A model generated the notes under the pieces. That model made no database searches, was not told the DNA's origin, and saw only the letters and a list, made by a program, of their open reading frames with translations. 17,173 nucleotides of DNA from Flavobacteriales bacterium UBA6772 (GTDB taxonomy: Bacteria > Bacteroidota > Bacteroidia > Flavobacteriales > UBA7430), in NCBI GenBank assembly GCA_002453265.1, contig DKGK01000028.1, forward strand, positions 1 to 17,173. The letters run 5' to 3'. A program made the position numbers and the translations under genes. Below are positions 1 through 7,628 of this stretch, piece after piece. Each line of letters opens with the position of its first letter. Positions within the stretch are counted from its first letter, which is position 1.

Positions 1-890
1 TAAAAGAAGCTCCTAAGAAAATGATCGTTGTTGGATCTGGTGCTATTGGAGTTGAGTTGGCTTATTTTTATAATGCTATGGGTACAGATGTAACCGTAGT
101 AGAATTTATGCCAAACATTGTTCCTGTAGAAGATATTGATATTTCTAAGCAATTGGAACGATCATTTAAAAAATCGGGTATTAAAATAATGACCAATGCA
201 TCTGTTGAAAAAGTGGATACTAGTGGTGCTAAATGTAAGGCTACCGTAAAAACTAAAAAAGGTGAAGAAATTCTTGAAGCTGACATTGTACTTTCTGCAG
301 TTGGGATTACACCAAATATAGAAAACATCGGATTAGAAGATGTTGGTATTGCTACCGATAAAGGAAGAATTCTTGTAAACGATTTCTACCAAACTAACAT
401 ACCTGGTTATTTTGCAATTGGTGACGTAATTCCTGGACCTGCATTAGCACACGTAGCTTCTGCAGAAGGAATTAACTGTGTAGAGAAAATTGTAGGAATG
501 GATGTTGAACCTATGGATATGAATAACATTCCTGGTTGTACTTATGCTTCTCCAGAAATTTCTTCGGTAGGTTATACTGAGCAAGCAGCTAAAGATGCTG
601 GATTCGAAATTAAAGTGGGTAAATTCCCTTTCTCTGCTTCTGGTAAAGCCAGTGCTGCAGGACATAAAGATGGATTTGTAAAGGTTATTTTTGATGCTAA
701 ATATGGCGAATGGTTAGGTTGTCATATGATTGGTGCTAACGTAACAGAATTGATTGCTGAAGCAGTTGTAGCTAGAAGATTAGAAACTACAGGTCACGAA
801 ATACTAAAAGCTATTCACCCTCACCCTACTATGAGTGAAGCTGTAATGGAAGCAGTAGCAGATGCTTACGGCGAAGTAATTCATATGTAA
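1..890 (+). CDS. lpdA: Dihydrolipoyl dehydrogenase (E3), 3' part only
   Basis: This enzyme reoxidises dihydrolipoamide with NAD+ in 2-oxoacid dehydrogenase complexes and the glycine cleavage system. About 296 residues are visible. The frame is open to the left edge (codons KEAPKK precede the first ATG at 21), so that ATG is internal and the gene starts outside the window. Visible parts are the NAD-binding Rossmann motif GSGAIGVELA just after position 30, the second FAD-contact segment YFAIGDVIPGPALAH near 408-450, and the dimerisation domain ending in the active-site signature HPHPTMSE (816-839), which holds the His-Glu pair. The redox disulfide CxxxxC lies in the missing N-terminal third of a roughly 465-residue family, so it cannot be checked. 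Family assignment is very secure; which complex it serves cannot be told. Confidence 0.96.
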   Translation, partial: KEAPKKMIVVGSGAIGVELAYFYNAMGTDVTVVEFMPNIVPVEDIDISKQLERSFKKSGIKIMTNASVEKVDTSGAKCKATVKTKKGEEILEADIVLSAVGITPNIENIGLEDVGIATDKGRILVNDFYQTNIPGYFAIGDVIPGPALAHVASAEGINCVEKIVGMDVEPMDMNNIPGCTYASPEISSVGYTEQAAKDAGFEIKVGKFPFSASGKASAAGHKDGFVKVIFDAKYGEWLGCHMIGANVTELIAEAVVARRLETTGHEILKAIHPHPTMSEAVMEAVADAYGEVIHM

Positions 891-921
891 AAAGCAATCT
901 ATTAATTTAGATTCCAAAATA

Positions 922-960
922 AAACAGCCGAACAATACAAGTAGTATTGTTCGGCTGTTT
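922..960 (+). terminator. Strong hairpin terminator after lpdA
   Basis: A perfect 17-bp stem (922-938 with 944-960) has a 5-base loop (AAGTA). The right arm ends in TTT and is followed by an AT-rich run (ATATTTT). It lies 31 bases after the lpdA stop. The left arm starts with AAA preceded by further A residues, so it may also stop minus-strand transcription leaving the YceI-like gene. The rest of 961-1065 shows nothing recognisable. Confidence 0.9.
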
Positions 961-1065
961 ATATTTTAAGAGTGTAATAATAAACCTTGCCTATTGATTA
1001 GCAAGAATTATTATCAAATTAAATGAAAACTATTTTATTATAAACCTATGATTTTTTTAAGAGAC

Positions 1066-1698
1066 TTACTTGCAGTCTTTTAAAATAGGTACTTCAATAA
1101 TAACATTTACCTCATCCCATGTTTTACCTTTATGTAAGTCGAAACATTTTTTATGGATGCTGTTGTATGCTTTAAGAGCCCCAAATTCTTCTATAGATAA
1201 AGTCCCTTTCATTTTCAAAACTTCATTTGTAATAGAATAAGATAATTGCATCGTTTTAACAGTCCCAAAACTATTAATATTGGCTGTAATAGAGTCATCG
1301 GTCATTTCTTCTAAACCTCCTTCAATTTCAAAATTTTCAGTAAAAAGATTAAAAAAGTAACCTTTTAAACTTAAATCTCTAATCTCATCTCCCGAATTAG
1401 AACTTGCAGTATTAATAGAAAATTGAGTTCCCTCAACAAGTGCTTTTATACTAGGAAAAATTTGATTTGTGCGGTCCGTAGTGAGTTCTTTAAATTGTCC
1501 TACTACTTTTAGTTTATCTTCAGTTTTATAGCCTGCCCAATACACTTTGATAGCTGTTTCATCAAAACTATATAAACAAGTTGTTTTTTCTTTTACAATA
1601 GTCGTTTTGCTAACATCTTTAGTTTTTGGCTCGGTACAAGAAGTAACAAAAGCTAAAACAGTTAAAAGTAGGGTAAATCGTTTGGTAGTTTTTATCAT
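1066..1698 (-). CDS. YceI-like lipoprotein
   Basis: A 210-residue protein beginning with a type II signal peptide: basic MIKTTKR, a hydrophobic stretch, and lipobox VTSC with the acylated Cys at residue 21. It is therefore probably a membrane-anchored lipoprotein. The mature part resembles YceI family proteins, which have a lipocalin-like beta barrel that binds isoprenoid-type lipids. The supporting pattern is an early VYWAGYKTEDK strand, a VVGQF segment, a FSINTAS strand, then RDLSLKGYFFN, matching the family's order of strand, 'RD..L....FF' and later strands. It lies 44 bases downstream of the metallo-hydrolase gene on the same strand and is probably cotranscribed. No metal or cofactor site is evident. 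The lipoprotein call is strong; the YceI assignment is by pattern and moderately sure; the ligand is unknown. Confidence 0.75.
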   Translation of the reverse strand: MIKTTKRFTLLLTVLAFVTSCTEPKTKDVSKTTIVKEKTTCLYSFDETAIKVYWAGYKTEDKLKVVGQFKELTTDRTNQIFPSIKALVEGTQFSINTASSNSGDEIRDLSLKGYFFNLFTENFEIEGGLEEMTDDSITANINSFGTVKTMQLSYSITNEVLKMKGTLSIEEFGALKAYNSIHKKCFDLHKGKTWDEVNVIIEVPILKDCK

Positions 1699-1742
1699 GA
1701 TCGCTTTTTTATTTAAAGTTTATTTTGATGTTTTAAGTAATA

Positions 1743-2507
1743 TTAACACTCAATCTGCAATCCATCGTAGGCAACAAACACATTTTCGGGTAGTAACTTT
1801 ACAACCTCCTCGTGTGTTCCCATTAAATGACTTAGATGTGTTAAATAAGCACGTTCGGGTTTAATATTTTCTATAAGCTCTAAAGCTTGATTTAAACTAA
1901 AATGTGAAATATGCTCAGTACGTCTTAATGCATTAATCACTAATACTTTTGAACCTTTAATTTTCTCCAATTCATCAACAGAAATTGTCTTCGCATCGGT
2001 AATATAAGTTAAATCATTTACTCTAAAGCCCAATACCGATAACTTATAATGCATTACCTGTATCGGAGTAAACAAATTTCCATCAATAGTAAAAGCTTCT
2101 TCTTTACAAATTTGATGTACCTTAACTTCTGGAACACCTGGGTATTTAAAATCGGCAAATACATAAGGATACTCTCGCAAAAGAGCTTTTTGAACATTCA
2201 AATCGCAATAAACATCCATATCTTTTTGATATTTAAAATTGAAGGCCCTTACATCATCCATCCCTGCAACATGATCTTTATGTTCATGAGTAAATAAAAT
2301 AGCTCTAACATCTTGCACTTTTTCACGTAACATCTGCTGCCTAAAATCGGGTCCAGTATCAATTACATAATTACTAGAATCTATTGTAATCATGGCAGAA
2401 GTTCGCAGTCTTTTGTCTTTAGAATCTAAAGAATTACAAATAGAACAATCGCAAGCGATAACTGGAATACCTTGAGAAGTTCCTGTACCTAAAAAAGTTA
2501 ATTTCAT
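1743..2507 (-). CDS. PhnP-like MBL-fold metallo-hydrolase
   Basis: A 254-residue cytoplasmic enzyme of the metallo-beta-lactamase fold, close to the PhnP / cyclic-phosphodiesterase branch. I start it at the ATG at 2507 (MKLTFLGTGTSQGIP), the usual family N-terminus. An in-frame ATG at 2555 would add 16 unconserved residues. The metal-binding motif HEHKDH is at residues 74-79. Further likely ligands are the Asp in YITDAK and the His residues of LTHLSHLMGTHE near the C-terminus. A CDCSIC cluster (Cys19, Cys21, Cys24) matches the extra structural zinc site known in E. coli PhnP. No phosphonate (phn) genes are present, so a role in phosphonate breakdown is not supported; a housekeeping phosphodiesterase acting on an unknown cyclic phosphate or nucleotide is more likely. 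The YceI-like gene follows on the same strand. Confidence 0.88.
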   Translation of the reverse strand: MKLTFLGTGTSQGIPVIACDCSICNSLDSKDKRLRTSAMITIDSSNYVIDTGPDFRQQMLREKVQDVRAILFTHEHKDHVAGMDDVRAFNFKYQKDMDVYCDLNVQKALLREYPYVFADFKYPGVPEVKVHQICKEEAFTIDGNLFTPIQVMHYKLSVLGFRVNDLTYITDAKTISVDELEKIKGSKVLVINALRRTEHISHFSLNQALELIENIKPERAYLTHLSHLMGTHEEVVKLLPENVFVAYDGLQIEC

Positions 2508-2512
2508 AAACA

Positions 2513-2520
2513 CAAATATA
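2513..2520 (-). promoter_or_regulatory. Candidate -7 element before the MBL-fold gene
   Basis: Read on the minus strand this is TATATTTG, a match to TAnnTTTG, ending only 5 bases before the ATG at 2507. No TTG lies at the usual distance upstream. If used, transcription would start at or next to the ATG and give a leaderless mRNA. Confidence 0.35.
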
Positions 2521-2563
2521 TTCGTTTTAATCGAATGAAAACAGAACAAATACATGAATATAC

Positions 2564-2594
2564 TTGGCTATGTAAAATAGGGCTTCTACATTTG
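2564..2594 (+). promoter_or_regulatory. Bacteroidota promoter for the 476-residue gene
   Basis: TTG at 2564-2566 and TACATTTG at 2587-2594 are separated by 20 bases, fitting the -33 / -7 arrangement (TTG, TAnnTTTG) of Bacteroidota primary sigma promoters. The predicted start near 2600 leaves a leader of about 15 bases before the ATG at 2617. Confidence 0.7.
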
Positions 2595-2616
2595 CTTCTA
2601 AGAATTTACAAGTACT

Positions 2617-4047
2617 ATGAAAAACGTTGTTTTAACACCTGCCCAAAAAGCATTACAAATAAATCTCGATCCTGAGCTTTATGGAACCTTTGCCGAAATT
2701 GGAGCTGGACAAGAAGTTGTTCGTCATTTCTTTAGAGCTGGAGGGGCTTCTGGAACAATTGCAAAAACTATGTCGGCTTACGATAAAGATTTTAGCGATG
2801 CTATTTATGGTAAAGAAGCCAATGGAAGATATGTTTGTGAATCTCGATTAAAGAAAATGATTGAGCATGAATATGGTTTAATTACAGAGCGTTTAGATAG
2901 AGAGAAACACCCAAACAAGCGTTTTTTCTCCTTTGCAAATAACGTAGCAACCATAAACTTCTCTAAAACTAACGACGGACACGGTTGGATGGGGATTAGA
3001 TTTCAACTCGCTCCTGACGCCAAACCTAATGATGTAGTACTACACTTTTTACTAAACGAAAGAGATGCTAAACAACAGCAAGAAAGTGCGGGTATTTTGG
3101 GTGTAAACCTGCTTTACGGTTGTACACATCTTCATAACGATCCAAAGGAATTAATTAAACAATTATTCGATAATATTAGTAAAGGGCATATAGAAATTGA
3201 TATGATTCAAATGAATGGTCCTGAATTTGAACATGTTGACAATCGTTTATTGAGTCTTTTCTTAGTAAAAGAAAAAATGACAAATGCAGTTATTTTTGGT
3301 CCAGATGGAGTTAACCTACAACCTTCGGATATACTCTATAAAAAGAATATACTTGCTATTAGAGGAAGCTTTAGACCTGTAACCAAGGTTAATATTGATA
3401 TGATTAAAAATGGTTACAATAAATTTATTCTTGAAAAAAGAGTTACAAAAAGCAATTTACAAGTACTTTTTGAAATTACATTGAGCAATCTTTCTACGGA
3501 TGGAGAAATTGATGAGCAAGATTTTTTAGATAGAGCAGACATACTTTGCTCTCTAGGACAAACAGTATTGATATCTAACTATCAACAGTACTACAAACTT
3601 CTTGATTACTTTAGTAAATTCTCAACTAAGAGAATGGGAATAATTTTAGGAGTACCAAACTTAAAGCAAATATTCGAAGAGAAATACTACCGTCATTTAA
3701 GTGGTGGTATTTTAGAAGCATTTGGACGAATGTTTAATAGAGATTTAAAAGTCTATTTATACCCATACCAAAAACAAAAAGAGGGCGACCTTACGACTTC
3801 TTCGAACTTACAAATTCATCCTAGGTTTAGACCACTTTATGATTACCTGATTTATAATAACCGAATTGTTGATATAGACTACGATCCAAAAGTACTACAC
3901 ATATTTTCTCCTATAGTATTACGTATGATAAAAAATGGCGTTTCTGGATGGGAAGATTTGGTTCCTGCTTACGTAGATAATGTGATAAAAGACAAACAAC
4001 TATTTGGTTATAAATCTAATTCAAATAAAGAGAAGGTTAACAACTAA
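2617..4047 (+). CDS. Conserved uncharacterised protein, often mislabelled 'TonB-dependent receptor'
   Basis: A 476-residue protein that I recognise as a conserved family in Bacteroidota, but with no known function. It has no signal peptide, no TonB box and no transmembrane stretch, so it is a soluble cytoplasmic protein and not an outer-membrane barrel. The N-terminal third contains what look like the most constrained stretches: FAEIGAGQEVVRHFFRAGGA (about residues 25-44), a following SGTIAKTMSAYDKDFSDA, then RFFSFANNV and DGHGWMGIRFQ (about 125). The middle has LLYGCTHLH. The C-terminal half has mixed alpha/beta character, with repeated hydrophobic strands such as VLISNYQQYY and MGIILGVPN. 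It has its own promoter, diverges from the PhnP-like gene, and overlaps the FMN-reductase gene by 4 bases tail to tail. I do not assign an activity. That it is a real conserved gene is near certain. Confidence 0.92.
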   Translation: MKNVVLTPAQKALQINLDPELYGTFAEIGAGQEVVRHFFRAGGASGTIAKTMSAYDKDFSDAIYGKEANGRYVCESRLKKMIEHEYGLITERLDREKHPNKRFFSFANNVATINFSKTNDGHGWMGIRFQLAPDAKPNDVVLHFLLNERDAKQQQESAGILGVNLLYGCTHLHNDPKELIKQLFDNISKGHIEIDMIQMNGPEFEHVDNRLLSLFLVKEKMTNAVIFGPDGVNLQPSDILYKKNILAIRGSFRPVTKVNIDMIKNGYNKFILEKRVTKSNLQVLFEITLSNLSTDGEIDEQDFLDRADILCSLGQTVLISNYQQYYKLLDYFSKFSTKRMGIILGVPNLKQIFEEKYYRHLSGGILEAFGRMFNRDLKVYLYPYQKQKEGDLTTSSNLQIHPRFRPLYDYLIYNNRIVDIDYDPKVLHIFSPIVLRMIKNGVSGWEDLVPAYVDNVIKDKQLFGYKSNSNKEKVNN

Positions 4048-4565
4048 AACTTCACAAAACGTTTAATTTGATCCTGAAGCAGTGCTACTGTTTCAGGATT
4101 TTCTATTATTCCTTTTTCATTCAATAGATTGTGAATTTCCGATAACTTTGGTTTAGCAGAAAACACTTCTGCTTTGAGGTGATGAAATAAAGAAGTTAGA
4201 TGCTCCATTCCACGTAAATTTCCAGCTCTTCCAGATGCTACACCAACTAAAGCCACTTTCTTTTCTCCTACTCCATCTCCTCCAATACAGTCCATAAGCG
4301 ACTTAAATATGCCCGGATAACTTCCATGGTACTCTGGAGAAATAACAACAAACTTCTGAGCACCTTGAATATATTTATGGATCATTAATGTGAATTCCTC
4401 CGTGGAATTACCAAAAGAATTAGAGAACATAAAATCTCTAGGTAAATCACATAGATCCATTACTTGATTCGTAACATTTTCAGTGGTTAAAAGTTGGCTA
4501 TAAAACTGAGCAACTTTAATTGTTAAACTATCTTTTCTGTTGGTAGCTGAAATAATGGTGATCAT
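4044..4565 (-). CDS. NAD(P)H-dependent FMN reductase-like flavoprotein
   Basis: A 173-residue protein of the flavodoxin-fold NADPH-dependent FMN reductase family, which uses NAD(P)H to reduce FMN, quinones or azo compounds. The N-terminal strand and phosphate-binding loop read MITIISATNRKDSLT. The characteristic FMN-isoalloxazine segment is VVISPEYHGSYPGIFKSL in mid-protein, followed by a VALVGVASGRAG strand-loop. Length is typical (about 170-190 residues). The gene runs opposite to the preceding gene, and the two stop codons interlock (4-base overlap) with no hairpin between them. Upstream lies a 112-base divergent region shared with parA, in which I could not identify a good promoter for this gene. 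The exact electron acceptor cannot be predicted. Confidence 0.88.
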   Translation of the reverse strand: MITIISATNRKDSLTIKVAQFYSQLLTTENVTNQVMDLCDLPRDFMFSNSFGNSTEEFTLMIHKYIQGAQKFVVISPEYHGSYPGIFKSLMDCIGGDGVGEKKVALVGVASGRAGNLRGMEHLTSLFHHLKAEVFSAKPKLSEIHNLLNEKGIIENPETVALLQDQIKRFVKF

Positions 4566-4677
4566 ATCGTTGAAAATTGTGTCTAAAATGTTGATAACAT
4601 ACCTTAAATCATAGTGATGACTAAGAAGGACTTTTTGTAATTTGAGACTCTAAAAATACAGAAATTTCAATTCATAT

Positions 4678-5451
4678 ATGGCAAAGATAATCGCAATAGC
4701 AAATCAGAAGGGAGGCGTAGGCAAAACGACTACTTCTGTAAACCTAGCGGCATGCTTAGGAGTGCTGGAAAAGAAGGTGTTACTTATAGATGCAGACCCA
4801 CAAGCCAATGCAAGTTCTTCTCTAGGAATTGACCCAAATGGGACACACAATGGTACTTATCAATGCTTAGAACACCAAGCAAATGCCTTAGAGTGTATTC
4901 AAAAATCGTCGAGTCCTAACGTAGATGTGATGCCATCTCATTTAGACTTGGTAGCTGCAGAAATAGAATTGGTAGATAAAGATGCTAGAGAATTCATGCT
5001 AAAAACGGCACTTAAAGATATTCGTGATGAATACGACTATATAATTATTGACTGTGCACCATCTTTAGGACTCATAACTTTAAATGCTCTTACAGCTGCA
5101 GATTCTATAATTGTTCCAATTCAATGCGAGTATTTTGCGTTAGAAGGATTAGGGAAATTAATGAATACTATAAAAAGTGTACAAAACATTCAAAATCCAG
5201 ATTTAGATATTGAAGGCTTACTACTTACAATGTACGATTCTAGGCTTCGACTTTCGAATTTAGTAATTGAAGAAGTAAAAACACACTTTCAGGATATGGT
5301 TTTTAAAACCGTAATACAGAGAAACGTTAGATTAAGCGAAGCTCCAAGTTATGGTGAAAGTATTATAATGTACGATGCCACTTGTAAAGGAGCGATAAAC
5401 TACCTTAATTTGGCTCAAGAATTTTTAGCTAATAACGAATCTGTAGCATAA
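4678..5451 (+). CDS. parA: ParA/Soj chromosome partitioning ATPase
   Basis: A 257-residue ParA-type ATPase that, with ParB bound at parS, segregates newly replicated chromosome origins. The deviant Walker A motif KGGVGKTT is at residues 11-18, with signature Lys11 and catalytic Lys16. Walker A' LLIDADPQ is at 35-42 and the Walker B region YIIIDCAPSLGL near 121-132. There is no N-terminal DNA-binding extension, so it is the short chromosomal (Soj) type and not a plasmid P1 type. The ATG at 4678 has no Shine-Dalgarno sequence. parB follows after one base. Upstream, 4566-4677 is divergent intergenic DNA; the sequence near 4637-4644 (GTAATTTG) is only a partial -7 match with no TTG at the right distance. 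Confidence 0.96.
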   Translation: MAKIIAIANQKGGVGKTTTSVNLAACLGVLEKKVLLIDADPQANASSSLGIDPNGTHNGTYQCLEHQANALECIQKSSSPNVDVMPSHLDLVAAEIELVDKDAREFMLKTALKDIRDEYDYIIIDCAPSLGLITLNALTAADSIIVPIQCEYFALEGLGKLMNTIKSVQNIQNPDLDIEGLLLTMYDSRLRLSNLVIEEVKTHFQDMVFKTVIQRNVRLSEAPSYGESIIMYDATCKGAINYLNLAQEFLANNESVA

Positions 5452-5452
5452 A

Positions 5453-6358
5453 ATGGCCAAACAGAAAAAAGCTTTAGGAAGAGGTTTGTCTGCTATTCTA
5501 AGCAATCCTAGCACCGACATTACACAATCTAAAACATCTATTGAAACACAGGTTTCAGTTGGAGGAATTGGAGAATTAATAATCAGTACGATCGAAGTAA
5601 ACCCATTTCAACCACGTACTCACTTTGATGAAACTAAGCTAAACGAACTAGCCGATTCTATTATAGAATTAGGTGTAATACAACCCATTACAGTTCGAAA
5701 ATTAGGATACGACAAGTACCAATTAATTTCTGGTGAACGTAGGTTCAGAGCAAGTCAATTGGCAGGCTTAACAAAAATACCTGCCTATATAAGAATTGCG
5801 AACGACCAAGAAATGCTTGAAATGGCATTAGTTGAGAACATTCAAAGGCAAGATTTAGATGCTATTGAAATTGCCTTGAGTTATAAATTACTGCAAGATG
5901 AATGTAATCTTACACAAGAAAAACTAAGTGAACGCGTGGGAAAAAAACGTTCTACCGTAAGTAACTATTTACGTTTATTAAGTTTAAACCCAATTATTCA
6001 AGCGGGAATTAGAGATAAAATGATTTCTATGGGGCATGCTAGAACTTTGGTAAATATACCCGAAGAGGAAGCTCAACTAGATTTATACAAAGCTATTTTA
6101 ACCGATAGTTTATCTGTAAGGCAAACAGAACAAGTAGCTCAAGGTGTAAAAAATACTCTCAAAAAACCGTCAGCTAAAACAAGTTCAAGTAAAGCTCCAC
6201 TCCCCTTTTCTATACAACAACTCACCAAAGATTTTGAAGTGAAATTAAACACTAAAACAGAAATCAAACTTCAAAAAAATGGAAAAGGAAAACTAATTAT
6301 TTCTTTTAAAAATGAAAACGAACTTGAACATATAATTCAATGTTTTCAAAACGATTAA
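5453..6358 (+). CDS. parB: ParB chromosome partitioning protein (CTP switch)
   Basis: A 301-residue ParB that binds parS and slides along DNA as a CTP-gated clamp. The N-terminal ParA-activating patch is KKALGRGLSAIL (residues 5-16). The ParB/Srx CTPase domain shows NPFQPR (50-55) and the CTP-binding GERRFRAS box (94-101), followed by ENIQRQDLDAIE. A helix-turn-helix lies near 152-175 (LTQEKLSERVGKKRSTVSNY). A Lys/Ser-rich linker leads to a C-terminal dimerisation segment. It starts one base after the parA stop, so the two are translationally coupled. The 3' end overlaps the next gene by 19 bases. No parS-like palindrome with a CACGTG core was seen in the window. Confidence 0.96.
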   Translation: MAKQKKALGRGLSAILSNPSTDITQSKTSIETQVSVGGIGELIISTIEVNPFQPRTHFDETKLNELADSIIELGVIQPITVRKLGYDKYQLISGERRFRASQLAGLTKIPAYIRIANDQEMLEMALVENIQRQDLDAIEIALSYKLLQDECNLTQEKLSERVGKKRSTVSNYLRLLSLNPIIQAGIRDKMISMGHARTLVNIPEEEAQLDLYKAILTDSLSVRQTEQVAQGVKNTLKKPSAKTSSSKAPLPFSIQQLTKDFEVKLNTKTEIKLQKNGKGKLIISFKNENELEHIIQCFQND

Positions 6359-6870
6359 TACTACTAGTTCTAGTTCTTGGCTTTAGCTTAAAAAGCACTG
6401 CTCAAGTTTTAAAGAAGGAGAGGTCTGCAAAAAAAGCAAGTATTTATTCGGCTTTACTTCCTGGAGCTGGACAAGTTTATAATGGCAAGTACTGGAAAGT
6501 TCCTGTGGTGTATTTAAGTATTGGAACAGCTCTTTATGTAGCAAATTGGAACAAACAAGAATACTTACATTACAGACAAGCTTTTGAATACCGTACAGAT
6601 GATGACGAATCTACCGTAGATCAATACATCGATATTTACACAGAAAGCAATTTGGTGACTATTAAAAATTACCACCAAAAAAACAGAGATTTAGCGTATA
6701 TAATAAGTGCAGGAATCTATTTATTAAACATTTTAGACGCTTCGGTAGATGCTCATTTATTTAACTTTAATGTAAATGATGATTTGGCTATTAAAATAGA
6801 ACCTAAATTTTCTCGTTTTCAAAATGAAAACCAATTTGCATTATCTTTAACTTTAAACCTCAAAAAATGA
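6340..6870 (+). CDS. DUF5683-type membrane protein
   Basis: A 176-residue protein of the DUF5683 family, which has no established function. The N-terminus (MFSKRLILLVLVLGFSLKS, then TAQ) looks like a cleavable signal peptide. It is followed by SIYSALLPGAGQVYNGKYWK (the family's typical Pro-Gly-x-Gly-Gln segment), a hydrophobic helix (VVYLSIGTALYVANW), a polar stretch, a second helix (LAYIISAGIYLLNILDA), and a C-terminal beta-like tail that may be periplasmic. The ATG at 6340 lies inside the end of parB (19-base overlap) and is the only start giving a complete signal sequence. The last four bases overlap the dapB start. It is thus embedded in a parA-parB-DUF5683-dapB operon, an order that as far as I know recurs in Flavobacteriia. 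Confidence 0.85.
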   Translation: MFSKRLILLVLVLGFSLKSTAQVLKKERSAKKASIYSALLPGAGQVYNGKYWKVPVVYLSIGTALYVANWNKQEYLHYRQAFEYRTDDDESTVDQYIDIYTESNLVTIKNYHQKNRDLAYIISAGIYLLNILDASVDAHLFNFNVNDDLAIKIEPKFSRFQNENQFALSLTLNLKK

Positions 6871-7586
6871 AAATTGCTCTTTTAGGTTACGGAAAAATGG
6901 GAAAAGCAATTGAAGAAATTGCTCTAGAAAGAGGTCACGATATAAGCTTAAAAGTTAGTTCAAGAACCAGGGAATTTATAAATATTAATAGCTTTAACGA
7001 AGTAGATGTAGCTATTGACTTTAGCACTCCAACTACAGCTCAAAATAATATTGAACTAGCACTAAAAACTAAAACACCTGTTATTAGTGGTACTACAGGT
7101 TGGTTAGAGAATATCGAATCTGTTAATAATCTTTGTCTTTCTAGTAATGCAGCATTTTTATATGCATCCAATTTTAGCTTAGGCGTAAATTTATTTTTCG
7201 AGTTAAATAAAAATCTAGCAAAGCTGATGTCTAATCATACAAATTACGACATCTGCATGAAAGAAATACACCATACCCAAAAACTAGATGCGCCAAGCGG
7301 AACAGCAATCAGCTTAGCAGAACAAATAATTTCAAATAACAAAAACAAATCAAATTGGGTACTAAATAAAGCTCAAAACAAAAAAGAAATCTTAATAAAT
7401 CCCATTAGAGAAAATTCAGTTCCAGGAACACATATTGTTAGCTACCAATCTGAAATTGACACTTTAAGTATAAAACACGAAGCGCATTCTCGCAAAGGTT
7501 TCGCTTTAGGTGCAGTGATTGCAGCAGAGTGGATTCTAAACAAAAAAGGTGTTTTTAGCATGAAAGATGTTTTGTTTTCTGATTAA
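6867..7586 (+). CDS. dapB: 4-hydroxy-tetrahydrodipicolinate reductase
   Basis: DapB reduces 4-hydroxy-tetrahydrodipicolinate with NAD(P)H in the diaminopimelate/lysine pathway, supplying peptidoglycan and protein synthesis. The 239 residues begin with the dinucleotide-binding motif MKIALLGYGKMGKAI. The segment DFSTPTT and the SGTTGW loop follow. The catalytic signature EIHHTQKLDAPSGTA has the proton-donor His135 and substrate-binding Lys139, four residues apart as in E. coli DapB (His159, Lys163). The C-terminal HEAHSRKGFALGA segment is also typical. The start overlaps the preceding stop (ATGA), indicating translational coupling. It is slightly shorter than the E. coli enzyme, as is usual in Bacteroidota. 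A 64-base gap containing the lepB promoter follows. Confidence 0.96.
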   Translation: MKIALLGYGKMGKAIEEIALERGHDISLKVSSRTREFININSFNEVDVAIDFSTPTTAQNNIELALKTKTPVISGTTGWLENIESVNNLCLSSNAAFLYASNFSLGVNLFFELNKNLAKLMSNHTNYDICMKEIHHTQKLDAPSGTAISLAEQIISNNKNKSNWVLNKAQNKKEILINPIRENSVPGTHIVSYQSEIDTLSIKHEAHSRKGFALGAVIAAEWILNKKGVFSMKDVLFSD

Positions 7587-7600
7587 CCCATATTAACGAC

Positions 7601-7628
7601 TAAATTGAGTTTATATAAGCTCAATTTA
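7601..7628. repeat. Inverted repeat over the lepB promoter
   Basis: TAAATTGAG (7601-7609) and CTCAATTTA (7620-7628) are perfect inverse complements separated by 10 bases. Pairing can extend inward by a G-T and two A-T pairs to a 12-bp stem with a 4-base loop. The left arm includes the TTG (7605-7607) that would be the -33 element, and the right arm ends one base before the -7 element. It could be an operator, a weak terminator for dapB, or both. Confidence 0.6.

Noticed and set aside
68..328. Minus-strand 86-codon open frame inside lpdA (also one at 444-665)
   Set aside because: Fully antisense to conserved LpdA coding sequence, with no recognisable domain or start context.
1547..1864. Plus-strand 105-codon open frame
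   Set aside because: It is antisense to the end of the MBL-fold gene and the signal-peptide end of the YceI-like gene, both of which have clear family patterns.
1743..2507. Role of the PhnP-like enzyme in phosphonate degradation
   Set aside because: No C-P lyase or phosphonate transport genes in the window; the same fold and Cys cluster occur in housekeeping hydrolases.
2508..2555. N-terminal extension of the MBL-fold gene to an ATG at 2555
   Set aside because: The added residues are not family-like and would cover the putative promoter; MKLTFLGTGTSQG is the normal N-terminus.
2617..4047. TonB-dependent receptor annotation for the 476-residue protein
   Set aside because: No signal peptide, plug domain, TonB box or beta-barrel pattern, and far too short for that family.
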